Below, one piece after another: positions 8,293-16,700 of a DNA stretch of 64,000 nt (position 1 is its first letter; the number at the start of each line of letters is the position of its first letter). The position numbers were made by a program, and so were the translations under genes. The notes beneath the pieces are model-generated. The model ran no database searches and was not told the origin of the DNA. It saw nothing but the letters and a program-made list of their open reading frames with translations. Source of the stretch: Halomonas campaniensis (GTDB lineage: Bacteria; Pseudomonadota; Gammaproteobacteria; Pseudomonadales; Halomonadaceae); NCBI RefSeq assembly GCF_002211105.1, contig NZ_JPUA01000003.1, positions 62,001-126,000 of the forward strand, written 5' to 3'.

Positions 8293-9087
8293 TTAGCTCG
8301 TTGTGCTTGCTGGAAGGCGCCCACCAATAGCCAGGGTCAGGGCGTCTGCCAGCTCCCCTAGCTGCTCACGGCAGCGGTCAATGCTGGGCACTTCCCGGTG
8401 CATCGCCTCTGGAATCAGCGTGAGATAAGGGATGGTGATAACGGCTTCGATAACGTCATGAACCCCATAGACGGGGAAGCTGATATTGGTTAACCCCTGA
8501 ACCTGAGGGCTTGGCCCCACGTGGTAGCCCTGCTGGCGAATCGGATCAAATAACGCCCGCGTTCGGTCAACCTCTTGTTGGGTTGCATCGCTGGCGGCGA
8601 GAATGCGCTCCCGGCGTTGCTCATCCAAAAAGGCCAGCATGACGGCCCCTGAACCGGAGCCGCATATATCGATTTTTGCCCCCAGACGTAGCCCAAAGCC
8701 CATCTTGTCGGGATTTTCGTACTGGGCCACTACCAATAGATGGCCAGGACGAGCGACGCTAAGGTGACACGACTGGGAGATCTCATGACACAGCTCTTCC
8801 ATGCGCGGTAGTGCGGCCTGTACTAACCGCTTGGTGGGCGGGAAGCGGTGGGCCATCTCAAACATCTTTAGCGTTAGCTGATAGCGGCTACCGCTATCAT
8901 CCATGCTGACGTAGCCACGATCCCGCAGCACCATCAGCATGCGGTACATCTCATTGGTTTTACGGCCGATCTGCTCGGCAATCGCTTGGGTGCTTAGCGG
9001 CTGGGGAGATTGGGCAAGCAGCTCCAAAATATCTAACCCTTTCTCTAAGGCAGGGGCGTGGTACTGCGTTTCAGCCTTCTCCTTCAT
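8293..9087 (-). CDS. IclR family transcriptional regulator (KdgR-like)
   Basis: 264 residues: a winged helix-turn-helix at about 15-75 (LDILELLAQSPQPLSTQAIAE) and an IclR effector domain (about 80-255), with the typical GSGAVMLAF stretch near the middle. The start ATG at 9087 has GGGAG upstream. It is the last gene of the dctPQM-kduI-kduD operon, 61 bases after kduD. IclR proteins with this gene company (KdgR) respond to 2-keto-3-deoxygluconate, so it probably controls this operon. The identity as KdgR is an inference from context. Confidence 0.88.
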   Translation of the reverse strand: MKEKAETQYHAPALEKGLDILELLAQSPQPLSTQAIAEQIGRKTNEMYRMLMVLRDRGYVSMDDSGSRYQLTLKMFEMAHRFPPTKRLVQAALPRMEELCHEISQSCHLSVARPGHLLVVAQYENPDKMGFGLRLGAKIDICGSGSGAVMLAFLDEQRRERILAASDATQQEVDRTRALFDPIRQQGYHVGPSPQVQGLTNISFPVYGVHDVIEAVITIPYLTLIPEAMHREVPSIDRCREQLGELADALTLAIGGRLPASTTS

Positions 9088-9128
9088 TCAAGCTCCCTTA
9101 CGTGATTGCCTATCGCTCGTTGATCGTG

Positions 9129-9154
9129 GCGTTAACCAAAATGCTTGGTTAGCG
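9129..9154 (-). other. Intercistronic hairpin between kduD and the iclR gene
   Basis: CGTTAACCAA (9130-9139) pairs with TTGGTTAGCG (9145-9154), ten pairs including one G-U, with a 5-base loop. No U-tract follows on either strand, so it looks more like an mRNA-processing or stabilising element than a terminator. It partly covers the kduD stop. Confidence 0.35.
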
Positions 9155-9901
9155 TGCCAGCCAGCCACCGTCTACCGCCAGGGTATGCCCGTGCACGTAG
9201 CGGGCGGCATCGGAGCATAAGAATATCACAGCGCCGGCTAAGTCTTCTGGCGTGCCCCAGCGTCCGGCGGGGATTCGGCCAAGAATTTCAGCATGCCGCT
9301 GGGGGTCGTCGCGCAACGCTTGAGTGTTGTCGGTGGCCATATAGCCAGGAGCGATGCCATTAACGTTGATGTCATGGCCCGCCCACTCATTGGCGAGCAG
9401 GCGCGTTAGACCGAGAATACCGCTTTTGCTGGCGGTATAGGAGGGCACACGGATGCCGCCTTGAAACGACAGTAATGAAGCGATATTGATGATCTTGCCC
9501 GGCGCTTTGCGCTCGATAAGGTGTTTGGCAACCTGCTGGGCGAGAAAGAAAGCGGCTTTCAAGTTAACGTCAATGACGTCATCCCAATCTTGCTCTGAAA
9601 ATTCAACGGCTGCTGCCCGACGAATAATCCCGGCATTGTTGACCAGAATATCCACCTTGCCCGCTTTCGCGATCGCCTGTGAGACAATCTCGCCAGGCGC
9701 TTGGCTGCCTAGCTCAGCGGTAATGTCGTCAAACTTGCGCCCTAGGGCCTCGACCTGCTGGCGGGTGTCATCAGCAGCGCTTCGGTTGACCCCCACGATA
9801 TCGGCACCCGCCTGTGCCAGTGCAATGGCAATTCCCTGGCCCAGCCCTTTGTTGCACCCCGTCACCATGGCAACTTGGCCGTTCAGCGAAAATAGTGTCA
9901 T
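9149..9901 (-). CDS. kduD: 2-dehydro-3-deoxy-D-gluconate 5-dehydrogenase
   Basis: 250 residues, a classical short-chain dehydrogenase: cofactor motif TGCNKGLGQGIA (14-25), NNAG (88-91), and catalytic Ser142, Tyr155 and Lys159 in YTASK. The N-terminus MTLFSLNGQVAMVTGCNKGL is typical of KduD. The enzyme interconverts 2,5-diketo-3-deoxygluconate and 2-keto-3-deoxygluconate (KDG) using NAD(H) in the cytoplasm. It follows kduI by 24 bases in the operon, and AGGGAG precedes its ATG. Together with KduI it forms the standard route from unsaturated uronates to KDG. Confidence 0.93.
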   Translation of the reverse strand: MTLFSLNGQVAMVTGCNKGLGQGIAIALAQAGADIVGVNRSAADDTRQQVEALGRKFDDITAELGSQAPGEIVSQAIAKAGKVDILVNNAGIIRRAAAVEFSEQDWDDVIDVNLKAAFFLAQQVAKHLIERKAPGKIINIASLLSFQGGIRVPSYTASKSGILGLTRLLANEWAGHDINVNGIAPGYMATDNTQALRDDPQRHAEILGRIPAGRWGTPEDLAGAVIFLCSDAARYVHGHTLAVDGGWLAR

Positions 9902-9925
9902 TGGTCACTCTCCCTGGGTAGTGGT

Positions 9926-10756
9926 TTAGCGCAGCTCTTTAGAAGCGATAAAGTCCATATCATCGTAGGTCAGGTTTTCACCGCACATGCCCCAAATAAA
10001 GGTGTAGCGGCGAGTGCCAAAGCCGCAGTGAATCGACCAGCTGGGGTGAATCACGGCCTGTTCGTTGGCCACCACGATATGCCGGGTCTCTTGGGGTTCG
10101 CCACACAGGTGGAAGACCACATCGTCTTCACTCAGGTCAAAGTAGAAGTACACTTCCATGCGCCGTTCGTGGGTATGACAGGGCATGGTGTTCCACATAC
10201 TACCGGGCTCTAACTGGGTAAGCCCCATGGAGAGCTGGCAGGTATCCAGTACATCGGTATGCAGGTACTTATTGATGGTACGCACATTACCAGTTTCGGG
10301 ATCGCCAAGGGTGGTGGGCGAGGCATCTTCCGGGCGGATATGGCGAAGCTGGTAACGTACATGGGCAGGTGTTGAGTTGATATAAAAGCGCGCAGGCTTG
10401 GTTGCATCGAGGCTCTCAAAGCTGACGTCACGACTCTCTTTGGGAATATACAGGCCGTGGTGGGTGCCTAGTTCGACCGTTTCACCGTTGACAGTAATGC
10501 GTCCGGGCGCGCCAATGTTAATAACGCCCATTTCCCGCCGCTCTAGAAAATAGTCAACGCCAAGCTCTTTGCCACCGCTCAGGGTAAGCGGCGAATCAGT
10601 GGGTACCGCGCCACCAATAATAATGCGGTCAACGTGGCTGTAGGTTAGCGACAGTTGGCCTGGCACCATAATTTTGGTGACCAGCATTTTGTCACGCAGG
10701 CCCTGGGTATCGAGGGTTTTAAAATGATCGCTATGAAGCGCTTGGCGAATATCCAT
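9926..10756 (-). CDS. kduI: 5-dehydro-4-deoxy-D-glucuronate isomerase
   Basis: 276 residues, nearly the same as E. coli KduI (278). The zinc ligands of the cupin fold are all present: His194, His196 and Glu201 in [17 protein letters not shown], and His243. The enzyme isomerises 5-keto-4-deoxyuronate, formed from unsaturated oligouronides, to 2,5-diketo-3-deoxygluconate, the KduD substrate. It lies between the TRAP permease and kduD in one operon. AAAGGA lies upstream of the ATG at a good distance. This points to growth on breakdown products of pectin or other uronate polymers. Confidence 0.95.
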   Translation of the reverse strand: MDIRQALHSDHFKTLDTQGLRDKMLVTKIMVPGQLSLTYSHVDRIIIGGAVPTDSPLTLSGGKELGVDYFLERREMGVINIGAPGRITVNGETVELGTHHGLYIPKESRDVSFESLDATKPARFYINSTPAHVRYQLRHIRPEDASPTTLGDPETGNVRTINKYLHTDVLDTCQLSMGLTQLEPGSMWNTMPCHTHERRMEVYFYFDLSEDDVVFHLCGEPQETRHIVVANEQAVIHPSWSIHCGFGTRRYTFIWGMCGENLTYDDMDFIASKELR

Positions 10757-10789
10757 ATGAATTTCCTTTAATGGTAAAAGTAAATGGGC

Positions 10790-12064
10790 TCACGAGAACA
10801 GCGTGAGCGGCCACAGGGTGATAGCTGGAAAGGCAATGATCAGCAGTATCACCAGGAGGTTAGCGAGCAGAAACGGCAGGGCGCCGCGGAAAATACGCCC
10901 AATCGAGAGGCCGGTGATGGAGGAGCAGACGTTCAGACACATGCCCACCGGCGGCGTGACCAAGCCAATCGCCAAGCCGCTGATCAACAGGACACCAAAC
11001 TGCACGGGTGAAATATTGGCCAGGGCTAGCACTGGCAGCACCACTGGGGTAATCAGCAAGATCGCGGGGGTTACATCAATAAAGGTGCCGATCAGTAGCA
11101 CGGCAGCAGCAATCACCAGCAGGAGTAAGATCGGAGTAAGATCCAGCCCGCCTAAAAAGCCTGCCAATAGCTGGGGAATCTGCTCCATCGAGAGAATCCA
11201 CACGTACAGCTGGCTCATGGCAATAATGATCATCACCGTTGCGCTGGTCATGACGGCAGAGCGAAACAGTGCAGGCAGTTCACGCAGTTTGAGACTTCTG
11301 AAAACCACCATTGCTAGAAACAGCGCGTAGCCAACGCCTAACGCGGCGGATTCAGTGGCCGTCGCAACCCCGCCAACCACCGCTCCCACGACAAACAAGG
11401 GAATTAACAGTGCAAGCACGGCACGTTTTATGACACTGCGGCGCTCTACAGAGGTGAGTCCTGCGTGGGCACGGGGGTAGCCTTGACGACCGGCCATTAG
11501 CGCAATGATGCCCATCATCAGCACGCCAATCAGTAAACCGGGCACAAGGCTTGCCATAAACATGGTGCCGATAGACTGCTGTGCGGTAACGGCGTAGATC
11601 ACCATGGGCACACTGGGAGGAATGATCATGCCCATGGTGGAAGAGGCTACGGTAATGCCGCTGGCGGTTTCGACGCTGTATCCCTTGCGTGCCATCTCCG
11701 GAATCATGGCGGAACCCACCGAAGCTGTATCAGACACAGAAGAGCCCGATATGCCGCCAAAGATCATCGATGTCGAGATATTGACATGCCCCAATCCACC
11801 TGGAAAACGGCCTACCAGCATCAAACAGAAGTCGATCAAGCGCGCGGTAATGCCTGAGGCGTTCATCACCAGCCCCATCAAAATGAACAGCGGTAGGGCA
11901 ATCATGGTGTACAGATCCATACCGGACAGTACTCGCTGGGGCAGTACGCCAATCAAGCCTGGCTGCATGATCAAAAAGTAGACCAACCCCGAAAGCCCTA
12001 GCGAATAGGCGATGGGCACCCCAATCAACAGCAGCACCATCAGGCTAACAAGCAGTAAAATCAT
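10790..12064 (-). CDS. TRAP transporter large permease (DctM family)
   Basis: 424 residues from the ATG at 12064, which overlaps the stop of the small permease gene by four bases (ATGA); a longer upstream reading is rejected because it lies inside that gene. It is hydrophobic throughout, with GMIIPPSVPMVIYAV and the C-terminal GLVTPPVGMCLNV typical of DctM/SiaM. It forms the main inner-membrane channel of a sodium-driven TRAP carrier. Transcribed after dctP and dctQ and before kduI, so the cargo is most likely an unsaturated or deoxy uronate. Substrate is inferred. Confidence 0.93.
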   Translation of the reverse strand: MILLLVSLMVLLLIGVPIAYSLGLSGLVYFLIMQPGLIGVLPQRVLSGMDLYTMIALPLFILMGLVMNASGITARLIDFCLMLVGRFPGGLGHVNISTSMIFGGISGSSVSDTASVGSAMIPEMARKGYSVETASGITVASSTMGMIIPPSVPMVIYAVTAQQSIGTMFMASLVPGLLIGVLMMGIIALMAGRQGYPRAHAGLTSVERRSVIKRAVLALLIPLFVVGAVVGGVATATESAALGVGYALFLAMVVFRSLKLRELPALFRSAVMTSATVMIIIAMSQLYVWILSMEQIPQLLAGFLGGLDLTPILLLLVIAAAVLLIGTFIDVTPAILLITPVVLPVLALANISPVQFGVLLISGLAIGLVTPPVGMCLNVCSSITGLSIGRIFRGALPFLLANLLVILLIIAFPAITLWPLTLFS

Positions 12065-12603
12065 GCCTGGCCCTCCTGCGCGTCTTCTCGTTGAGCGGAG
12101 GGGCGCTCTCCACCCACTAGCACCGCTAAGGAAAATAGAATGACCAGTAGCGCGCCAATGGGGACACTGATTTGCACTACCCAATTAGGCACATCCAGAA
12201 CGGCGGAGCGGAAACGACCGACTTGCCCAATCCAGCTGATGCTGAGCCATGCCAAATAGCCATTGAATAGCATCACAAGACAATGACGTAAGCGGTTCAG
12301 CCAGACGGCTATTGCCGTAGGCAGTGCATCCACAAGCACGCTGATACGGATATGCTCGCCGCGTAAAATGGCGACCGATGCCCCTAGTGCGGTGGAATAC
12401 ACAAATAGAAAGCGCATCACTTCTTCAGCACCGGCAAAGCCAATGCTGAATACGTAGCGCAGTATCACCAGTGCCAAGCAGAGCAGGAAAACCGCCGCAA
12501 TTAATGCGGCGATCAGATTTTCCAGCAGGCTAGCGAAGCGGCGCATTACCCGCATCAAGGCGGTATCTTCCGCCATCGGCTGCGCCAGTGGAGGTGGATT
12601 CAT
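12061..12603 (-). CDS. TRAP transporter small permease (DctQ family)
   Basis: 180 residues with four predicted membrane helices, the usual size and topology of DctQ; the motif EEVMRFLFVYSTALGASVA followed by a basic RGEHI stretch is typical. The start ATG overlaps the dctP stop by one base (TAATG) and its end overlaps the dctM start, so the three subunits are tightly coupled. It bridges the binding protein and the large permease in the inner membrane. The C-terminal tail is short, polar and probably cytoplasmic. Confidence 0.93.
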   Translation of the reverse strand: MNPPPLAQPMAEDTALMRVMRRFASLLENLIAALIAAVFLLCLALVILRYVFSIGFAGAEEVMRFLFVYSTALGASVAILRGEHIRISVLVDALPTAIAVWLNRLRHCLVMLFNGYLAWLSISWIGQVGRFRSAVLDVPNWVVQISVPIGALLVILFSLAVLVGGERPSAQREDAQEGQA

Positions 12604-13601
12604 TACTCCAGTACCTCGGCTTGATCGGTCAGGGCGAGCACTTGCTCTAACTGCTCCTGGCTAAAGTCACCACGCTCAACAAAGTGCTCCCAGACAGGAA
12701 CGACGGCATCTACAAAGCCTTGGCGGTGTTCGTCAGTGATGTCATTAATGCTCATGTGCTCGCCCAGGGTTTCGAGGTAGTTGGCTTCGGAGGCTAGCCA
12801 AATTTCGTTGGAGCGGGTCATCGTCTCCTGAGCGACGTCGTCGACGATCAACTGCAGCTCTTCAGGTAGCTGGTCGTACCACTGGGCGCTAATAAAGAAG
12901 GGGTCAGGATGGATTTGCCAGTTCAGTAATGACATGTACTCCTGAGCTTCATGGAATTTCATATCGGCGATATTGGAGGGCGGGTTTTCTTGCCCATCGA
13001 CCACGCCTGTGCGTAGCGCCATATAGGTCTCGGTGTAAGGCACTTGCTGGGGGGAGGCTCCCAACGCGTCAAATGCCCGCAGCGTGGGGGCCAGTGGCGG
13101 GGTGCGAATTTTCAAGCCACGGAGGTCGTCAACTTGATTTACGGCGCGAACGTTATTGGTTAACTGGCGCATACCGCCGGCAACACCGGTCACCGGTATA
13201 TGCAGCTGGCTTTCACGTGCGCCTTCATTAATGGCCTGGCCAAGCTCGCCCTCCATCACATCAATAGCTTGTTCAGGCGTGGTGAACAGGAACGGCATGG
13301 TATAGATCAGGTAGGCGGGGTTAGCTTGGGCAAACAAGCCACCACGATAGCCCTGAATAAGCCCCATTTGGACTTGCTGAAGTACGTCCTCCTCCTTCCC
13401 CAGGGTGCCATTGAAATAGAGTTCTACGGCGATACGCCCATCACTGCGCTCTTCAAGCGCTTCTTTGAAGTAGCGCATGGACTCAGAGCGAGGCGCCTCA
13501 TCGGTTTGCGAATGAGCGTACTTGAAGGTGAAATCGGCAGCTTGGAGCGACGTGGTGAAGCCAATAGCGAGGCTGGCCATCATTAAGTGGGTTAGGCGCA
13601 T
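12603..13601 (-). CDS. TRAP transporter substrate-binding protein (DctP family)
   Basis: 332 residues with a signal peptide (cleavage near residue 21, SLQA|ADF). The mature part follows the DctP pattern: YAHSQTDEAPRSESM, then GVVDGQENPPSNI around the carboxylate-binding region. It captures the substrate in the periplasm and delivers it to DctQM. First gene of the dctPQM-kduI-kduD-iclR operon; GGAG stands about 10 bases before the ATG. The upstream 318 bases hold a pentanucleotide repeat and a long palindrome (separate entries). Uronate or deoxy-uronate is the inferred ligand. Confidence 0.93.
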   Translation of the reverse strand: MRLTHLMMASLAIGFTTSLQAADFTFKYAHSQTDEAPRSESMRYFKEALEERSDGRIAVELYFNGTLGKEEDVLQQVQMGLIQGYRGGLFAQANPAYLIYTMPFLFTTPEQAIDVMEGELGQAINEGARESQLHIPVTGVAGGMRQLTNNVRAVNQVDDLRGLKIRTPPLAPTLRAFDALGASPQQVPYTETYMALRTGVVDGQENPPSNIADMKFHEAQEYMSLLNWQIHPDPFFISAQWYDQLPEELQLIVDDVAQETMTRSNEIWLASEANYLETLGEHMSINDITDEHRQGFVDAVVPVWEHFVERGDFSQEQLEQVLALTDQAEVLE

Positions 13602-13635
13602 GGAAGGTTCTCCGTTTTATTGTGATGTTCTTGTT

Positions 13636-13660
13636 GCGATGCGATGCGATGCGATGCGAT
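13636..13660. repeat. Pentanucleotide repeat (GCGAT)x5 upstream of dctP
   Basis: Five exact, uninterrupted copies of GCGAT, ending 35 bases before the dctP start codon on the transcribed leader. Tracts like this change copy number by slippage, which would shift spacing between promoter elements and the ribosome site. It is outside any coding frame, so only expression, not protein, could be affected. Confidence 0.9.
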
Positions 13661-13684
13661 GTTTGTGATGTGATAGTTATTTTC

Positions 13685-13713
13685 TCAAATATAAAATCTG
13701 TTTTTATATTTGA
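13685..13713. promoter_or_regulatory. Perfect 12+5+12 palindrome, candidate operator of the TRAP-kdu operon
   Basis: TCAAATATAAAA (13685-13696) and TTTTATATTTGA (13702-13713) are exact inverted repeats around TCTGT. The dyad is AT-rich, 84-112 bases before the dctP start codon. The length and symmetry fit a dimeric repressor site, with the IclR/KdgR-like protein of the same operon as the first candidate. Binding is inferred. Confidence 0.6.
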
Positions 13714-13834
13714 TTTAAGGCCAAGCTTAACGTCATTCCTGTGTAGGTCAATGCTTGGGCTATGCGACATTGGTCGCGATGCGTATTTTCGGTACAGAGA
13801 GAGAGGGGGTTATAAGCGCACAGGGAGGGATCGT

Positions 13835-13861
13835 CGGCAGGCATGGAAAACATGCCTGTCG
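13835..13861 (-). terminator. Hairpin downstream of the HAD phosphatase gene, possible terminator
   Basis: CGGCAGGCATG (13835-13845) pairs with CATGCCTGTCG (13851-13861), 11 pairs with one G-U and a 5-base loop. It follows the minus-strand kdgK operon by about 60 bases. There is no U-tract, so termination by it alone would be weak. Confidence 0.4.
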
Positions 13862-13919
13862 AGAGCGGGCGTTGGAGAGTTGATTGGCGGCAGTTGATCA
13901 GTTAATCAAGCAACCGTGA

Positions 13920-14597
13920 TCAGAGGTTTAGGCGCGCAATGGCGGCGGGAAGCTCGCTGGCATGGTGGATACCAATCGCGCCCTTAGGTGTTACTTCCTC
14001 GTTGGGGAAGTGGTTGAGGTGAATGACATGCATGCCCGCCGCTAGCCCAGCTTCCACACCCACCGCTGCATCATCGATTACGACACACGCTTGTGGTGCG
14101 TAACCCATGGCGGCAGCCGCCTTGCGATACAGCTCGGGGTCGGGTTTCCAGACGTTGAGGGTATAGGCGCTGAAGAGCCTGTCGGCAAAATGGTGGCCTA
14201 GCTCAGTGCTTTCCAGGGCGCAGCGAATTTTGCGTTCGGGACCATTGGATACCACGGCTTTGGGGTGGCTGCTTAATTCTTCCAGTGCGGCGGTCATGCC
14301 AGGGATGGACACTAGCTCAGCGCGCATACGGGCTTCCATGCGCGCCCGCATACCTGCCTCAAGCTGGGGAAACTTGCCTTCTTCCAAGGCCTGAAAACGA
14401 CTTTCTAGAGTTTGCACGATGGTCTGAAAACGTACCCCGCGAAACTCATCCATATATTGCCGTGCTGAGAAAGGTAAACCGAATTCGGGCAGAATCTCGC
14501 CCATCACCTCGGCAAGCAGTATTTCGCTATCCACCAGGGTACCATCGCAGTCAAATAGTAGGCAGAGAGGTGTGGTCGTATTCATCGCAGAATTCAT
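13920..14597 (-). CDS. HAD family phosphatase, YieH-like (possible 6-phosphogluconate phosphatase)
   Basis: 225 residues. HAD motif I is FDCDGTLVDSE (Asp16, Asp18), motif II lies in VVSNGPERK, and WKPDP plus VIDDAAVGVEAG give motifs III and IV. The order FRGV...VVSNGP...LFSAYTLNVWKPDP resembles E. coli YieH, a 6-phosphogluconate phosphatase. The start overlaps the 2-hydroxyacid dehydrogenase stop by four bases (ATGA), so it is coupled to the kdgK operon. A sugar-acid phosphate as substrate fits this company, perhaps as an overflow valve for KDPG or 6-phosphogluconate. That role is inferred. Confidence 0.82.
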   Translation of the reverse strand: MNSAMNTTTPLCLLFDCDGTLVDSEILLAEVMGEILPEFGLPFSARQYMDEFRGVRFQTIVQTLESRFQALEEGKFPQLEAGMRARMEARMRAELVSIPGMTAALEELSSHPKAVVSNGPERKIRCALESTELGHHFADRLFSAYTLNVWKPDPELYRKAAAAMGYAPQACVVIDDAAVGVEAGLAAGMHVIHLNHFPNEEVTPKGAIGIHHASELPAAIARLNL

Positions 14598-15568
14598 GGA
14601 TAGACTTCCTTGTTGACTAAGCTGATAGGGCGTTCACCCTGAAGCGCCAAGCGGATATTGTCCACCGCCCGTTGGGCCATGGCGTCACGGGTTTCATGGG
14701 TGGCAGAGCCGATATGGGGCAGGGCGACCACATTGGCCATCCTTGGCAGCGGTGATGAGGCAGGCAGTGGCTCCTGCTCAAAGACATCCAGCCCGGCCGC
14801 GTGAATAACGCCGTTCTCCAGTGCGTGTATTAAGGCGCGCTCATCGACCACTTTGCCGCGGGCGATATTGATAAAAATACCCGAAGGCTTCATTTGCGCG
14901 AACTCCTGGGTGCCGATCAGGTGTTCGGTCTCGGCAGTTAGCGGCACCGTGACACAGACAAAATCGGCCTCGGCCAACAGCGCGTTGAGTTCGCGGCGCT
15001 GCGCGCCAAGTTCACTCTCTAAATCGGGCTTGGGTGAAGCGTTGGAGTAGAGCACCCGCATGCCAAACCCTAGGGCGCCGCGCCTGGCAACGGCTTGGCC
15101 AATGCGTCCAAACCCCACCATGCCCAGGGTTTTGCCATGTATATCGCTGCCAAACAGCGCCGGGCCAATACTCGCCTGCCACTTATCTGCTTTGACCCAC
15201 TCGGCTAATTCAACCACTCGTCGTGCGGTGGTCATAATGAGTGCAAAACCGGTATCGGCGGTGGTTTCGGTCAGCACATCCGGCGTATTGCACAGCATAA
15301 TGCCGCGCTTGGTCAGTTCATCAACCGGGATGTTGTCGTAGCCAACCGAGATGGTGGCAATGACGTTCAGGTTTGGCGCTGCGTCCAGCAACTGGGGGGT
15401 AATCGCCAGGCCGGAGCCAATAATGCCGTGTGCCTCCGCTAATAGAGCGCGGTTTTCAGGGGCATCAAGGGCGGTGGTTTTCGGCAGTACAGCCACTTCA
15501 AACAGATCGCGAAGCTCAGCCAACTGAGCATCGCTGAGCCGTCCTTGAACCACGAGGCGTTTTTTCAT
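14594..15568 (-). CDS. D-2-hydroxyacid dehydrogenase (2-ketogluconate/glyoxylate reductase, GhrB-like)
   Basis: 324 residues with the D-isomer-specific 2-hydroxyacid dehydrogenase layout: Rossmann motif GMVGFGRIGQAVARR (149-163) and catalytic Arg237 (NIARGKVVDE), Glu266 (DVFEQEP) and His285 (LPHIGSAT). GhrB-type enzymes reduce glyoxylate, hydroxypyruvate or 2-ketogluconate with NADPH. AAGGAG precedes the ATG. It lies between kdgK and the HAD phosphatase gene, so 2-keto-sugar acids are the likely substrates here; 2-ketogluconate or KDG reduction are both possible and cannot be separated by sequence. Confidence 0.85.
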   Translation of the reverse strand: MKKRLVVQGRLSDAQLAELRDLFEVAVLPKTTALDAPENRALLAEAHGIIGSGLAITPQLLDAAPNLNVIATISVGYDNIPVDELTKRGIMLCNTPDVLTETTADTGFALIMTTARRVVELAEWVKADKWQASIGPALFGSDIHGKTLGMVGFGRIGQAVARRGALGFGMRVLYSNASPKPDLESELGAQRRELNALLAEADFVCVTVPLTAETEHLIGTQEFAQMKPSGIFINIARGKVVDERALIHALENGVIHAAGLDVFEQEPLPASSPLPRMANVVALPHIGSATHETRDAMAQRAVDNIRLALQGERPISLVNKEVYP

Positions 15569-15630
15569 TGTTATCTCCTTAGTGAAAACCTGCTTTTGAG
15601 AACCTGTGTATCAGAATACGACTTGGTGCA

Positions 15631-16614
15631 TTAGACGTTAGGCAGCTCCGCTTCAAGCGCTTGGAGTTGCGCTCGGTTAGGCAAGCCTTCCATATCTCCC
15701 ACTACCTGGATAGCCTGGGCGCCAATTAAGTTGCCGCGCTGGGCTGCCTGGCGAGCCGTGCCTCCGTCCAGCAGCGCACTGATGACACCAACGGCAAAAC
15801 CATCGCCTGCGCCTACGGTATCCACCACCTCCGCTACCCGGCAGCCAGGTACGGTAAAGTTCTCCTCTTGGCCGTCCAGGTTGCCACGATAATAGCTGCC
15901 TTCCGGGCCTAGTTTGATAATCACCGCTGAAGCACCTTGATCCAGATAGTAGCCTGCTATGTCATAAGGCGTCTTCTGCCCAGTGAGAAGCTGACCCTCG
16001 GAAAGCCCAGGCAACACCCAATCGGCGCGGCCGGCGAGTTCATTGAGGGTCGAGCGCATAACGCTTTCGCTGGGCCAAAGTGACGGCCGTAAATTGGGGT
16101 CGAATGAAATAGTAGCGCCCTGGGCGCGGGCCTGTTCCATCAAGTGATGGCTCAGCTGGCAGGCGCTCTCAGATAACGCCGGGGTAATGCCCGTCGCGTG
16201 AAGGTGGTTCAGCGCCTGAAAGTCGACACTTCGGGCATCGTCAATAGTGAGATGGCTGGCGGCACTGCCACGTCTGAAATATTCGACTCGCGGGTCGGCG
16301 CCGTTCTGGGCACGCTCTTTAAAGAGCAGCCCCGTGGGGTGCTGTGAGTCGGCCTGAATATAGCGGTCATCGATACCTTCCGCCGTTAAAGCCGCCTGGA
16401 TAAACTCCCCAAAGCTATCGGTTCCCACTCGGCTTAACCAGCCGACGTGAAAACCCAGCCTTGAGAGGCCGATGGCGACATTGTTATCGGCACCGGCCAG
16501 GCGACGGTGGAAATGCTCGATACCGGATAAATCGCCCGGCGTATCAGCGACAAACATGGCCATGGCTTCGCCAAAGGTAAGAACTTTTGGCGGGTTAGGG
16601 AGTGTGTGAGGCAT
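15631..16614 (-). CDS. kdgK: 2-dehydro-3-deoxygluconokinase
   Basis: About 327 residues of the PfkB carbohydrate kinase family. The second PfkB signature DTVGAGDGFAVG contains the catalytic Asp near residue 271, and the first signature region GADNNVAIGLSRLG is near 41-54. KdgK phosphorylates KDG to KDPG with ATP. I chose the ATG at 16614; a TTG at 16620 would add two residues. It is followed after 62 bases by the hydroxyacid dehydrogenase gene. A LacI-type operator (16650-16667) lies just upstream, matching one before the lacI gene. The aldolase that would use KDPG is not in the window. Confidence 0.9.
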   Translation of the reverse strand: MPHTLPNPPKVLTFGEAMAMFVADTPGDLSGIEHFHRRLAGADNNVAIGLSRLGFHVGWLSRVGTDSFGEFIQAALTAEGIDDRYIQADSQHPTGLLFKERAQNGADPRVEYFRRGSAASHLTIDDARSVDFQALNHLHATGITPALSESACQLSHHLMEQARAQGATISFDPNLRPSLWPSESVMRSTLNELAGRADWVLPGLSEGQLLTGQKTPYDIAGYYLDQGASAVIIKLGPEGSYYRGNLDGQEENFTVPGCRVAEVVDTVGAGDGFAVGVISALLDGGTARQAAQRGNLIGAQAIQVVGDMEGLPNRAQLQALEAELPNV

Positions 16615-16649
16615 GGTCAATTATCTCTTTGAGTTGTTTATTTTCATTC

Positions 16650-16667
16650 AATGGGAACGATACCATT
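16650..16667. promoter_or_regulatory. LacI-type operator upstream of kdgK
   Basis: AATGGGAACGATACCATT has the central CG and near-palindromic arms typical of LacI/GalR sites. Read on the other strand it matches the site before the adjacent lacI-type gene (17732-17749) at 16 of 18 positions. It ends about 30 bases upstream of the kdgK start region. Confidence 0.75.
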
Positions 16668-16700
16668 TTTGTGACCCTTTTTTAGTACCACCTTGGAAAA

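Larger units (their letters stand above)
13602..13919. other. 318-base intergenic region before dctP
   Basis: This gap lies between the end of the HAD phosphatase gene and the start of dctP, both on the minus strand. It contains, from right to left, a hairpin without a U-tract (13835-13861), a TTGACC hexamer on the minus strand near 13760 that could be a -35 element, a 12+5+12 palindrome (13685-13713), and five GCGAT repeats (13636-13660). I see no credible coding sequence in it. Confidence 0.6.

Noticed and set aside
13636..13660. GCGAT repeat considered as a CRISPR-like or attachment-site element
   Set aside because: The unit is 5 bases and uninterrupted, without spacers, integrase or cas genes nearby.
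13622..13897. A 91-residue frame across the GCGAT repeat
   Set aside because: The frame reads the repeat and the palindrome as protein, with no ribosome site and no similarity to anything I recognise.
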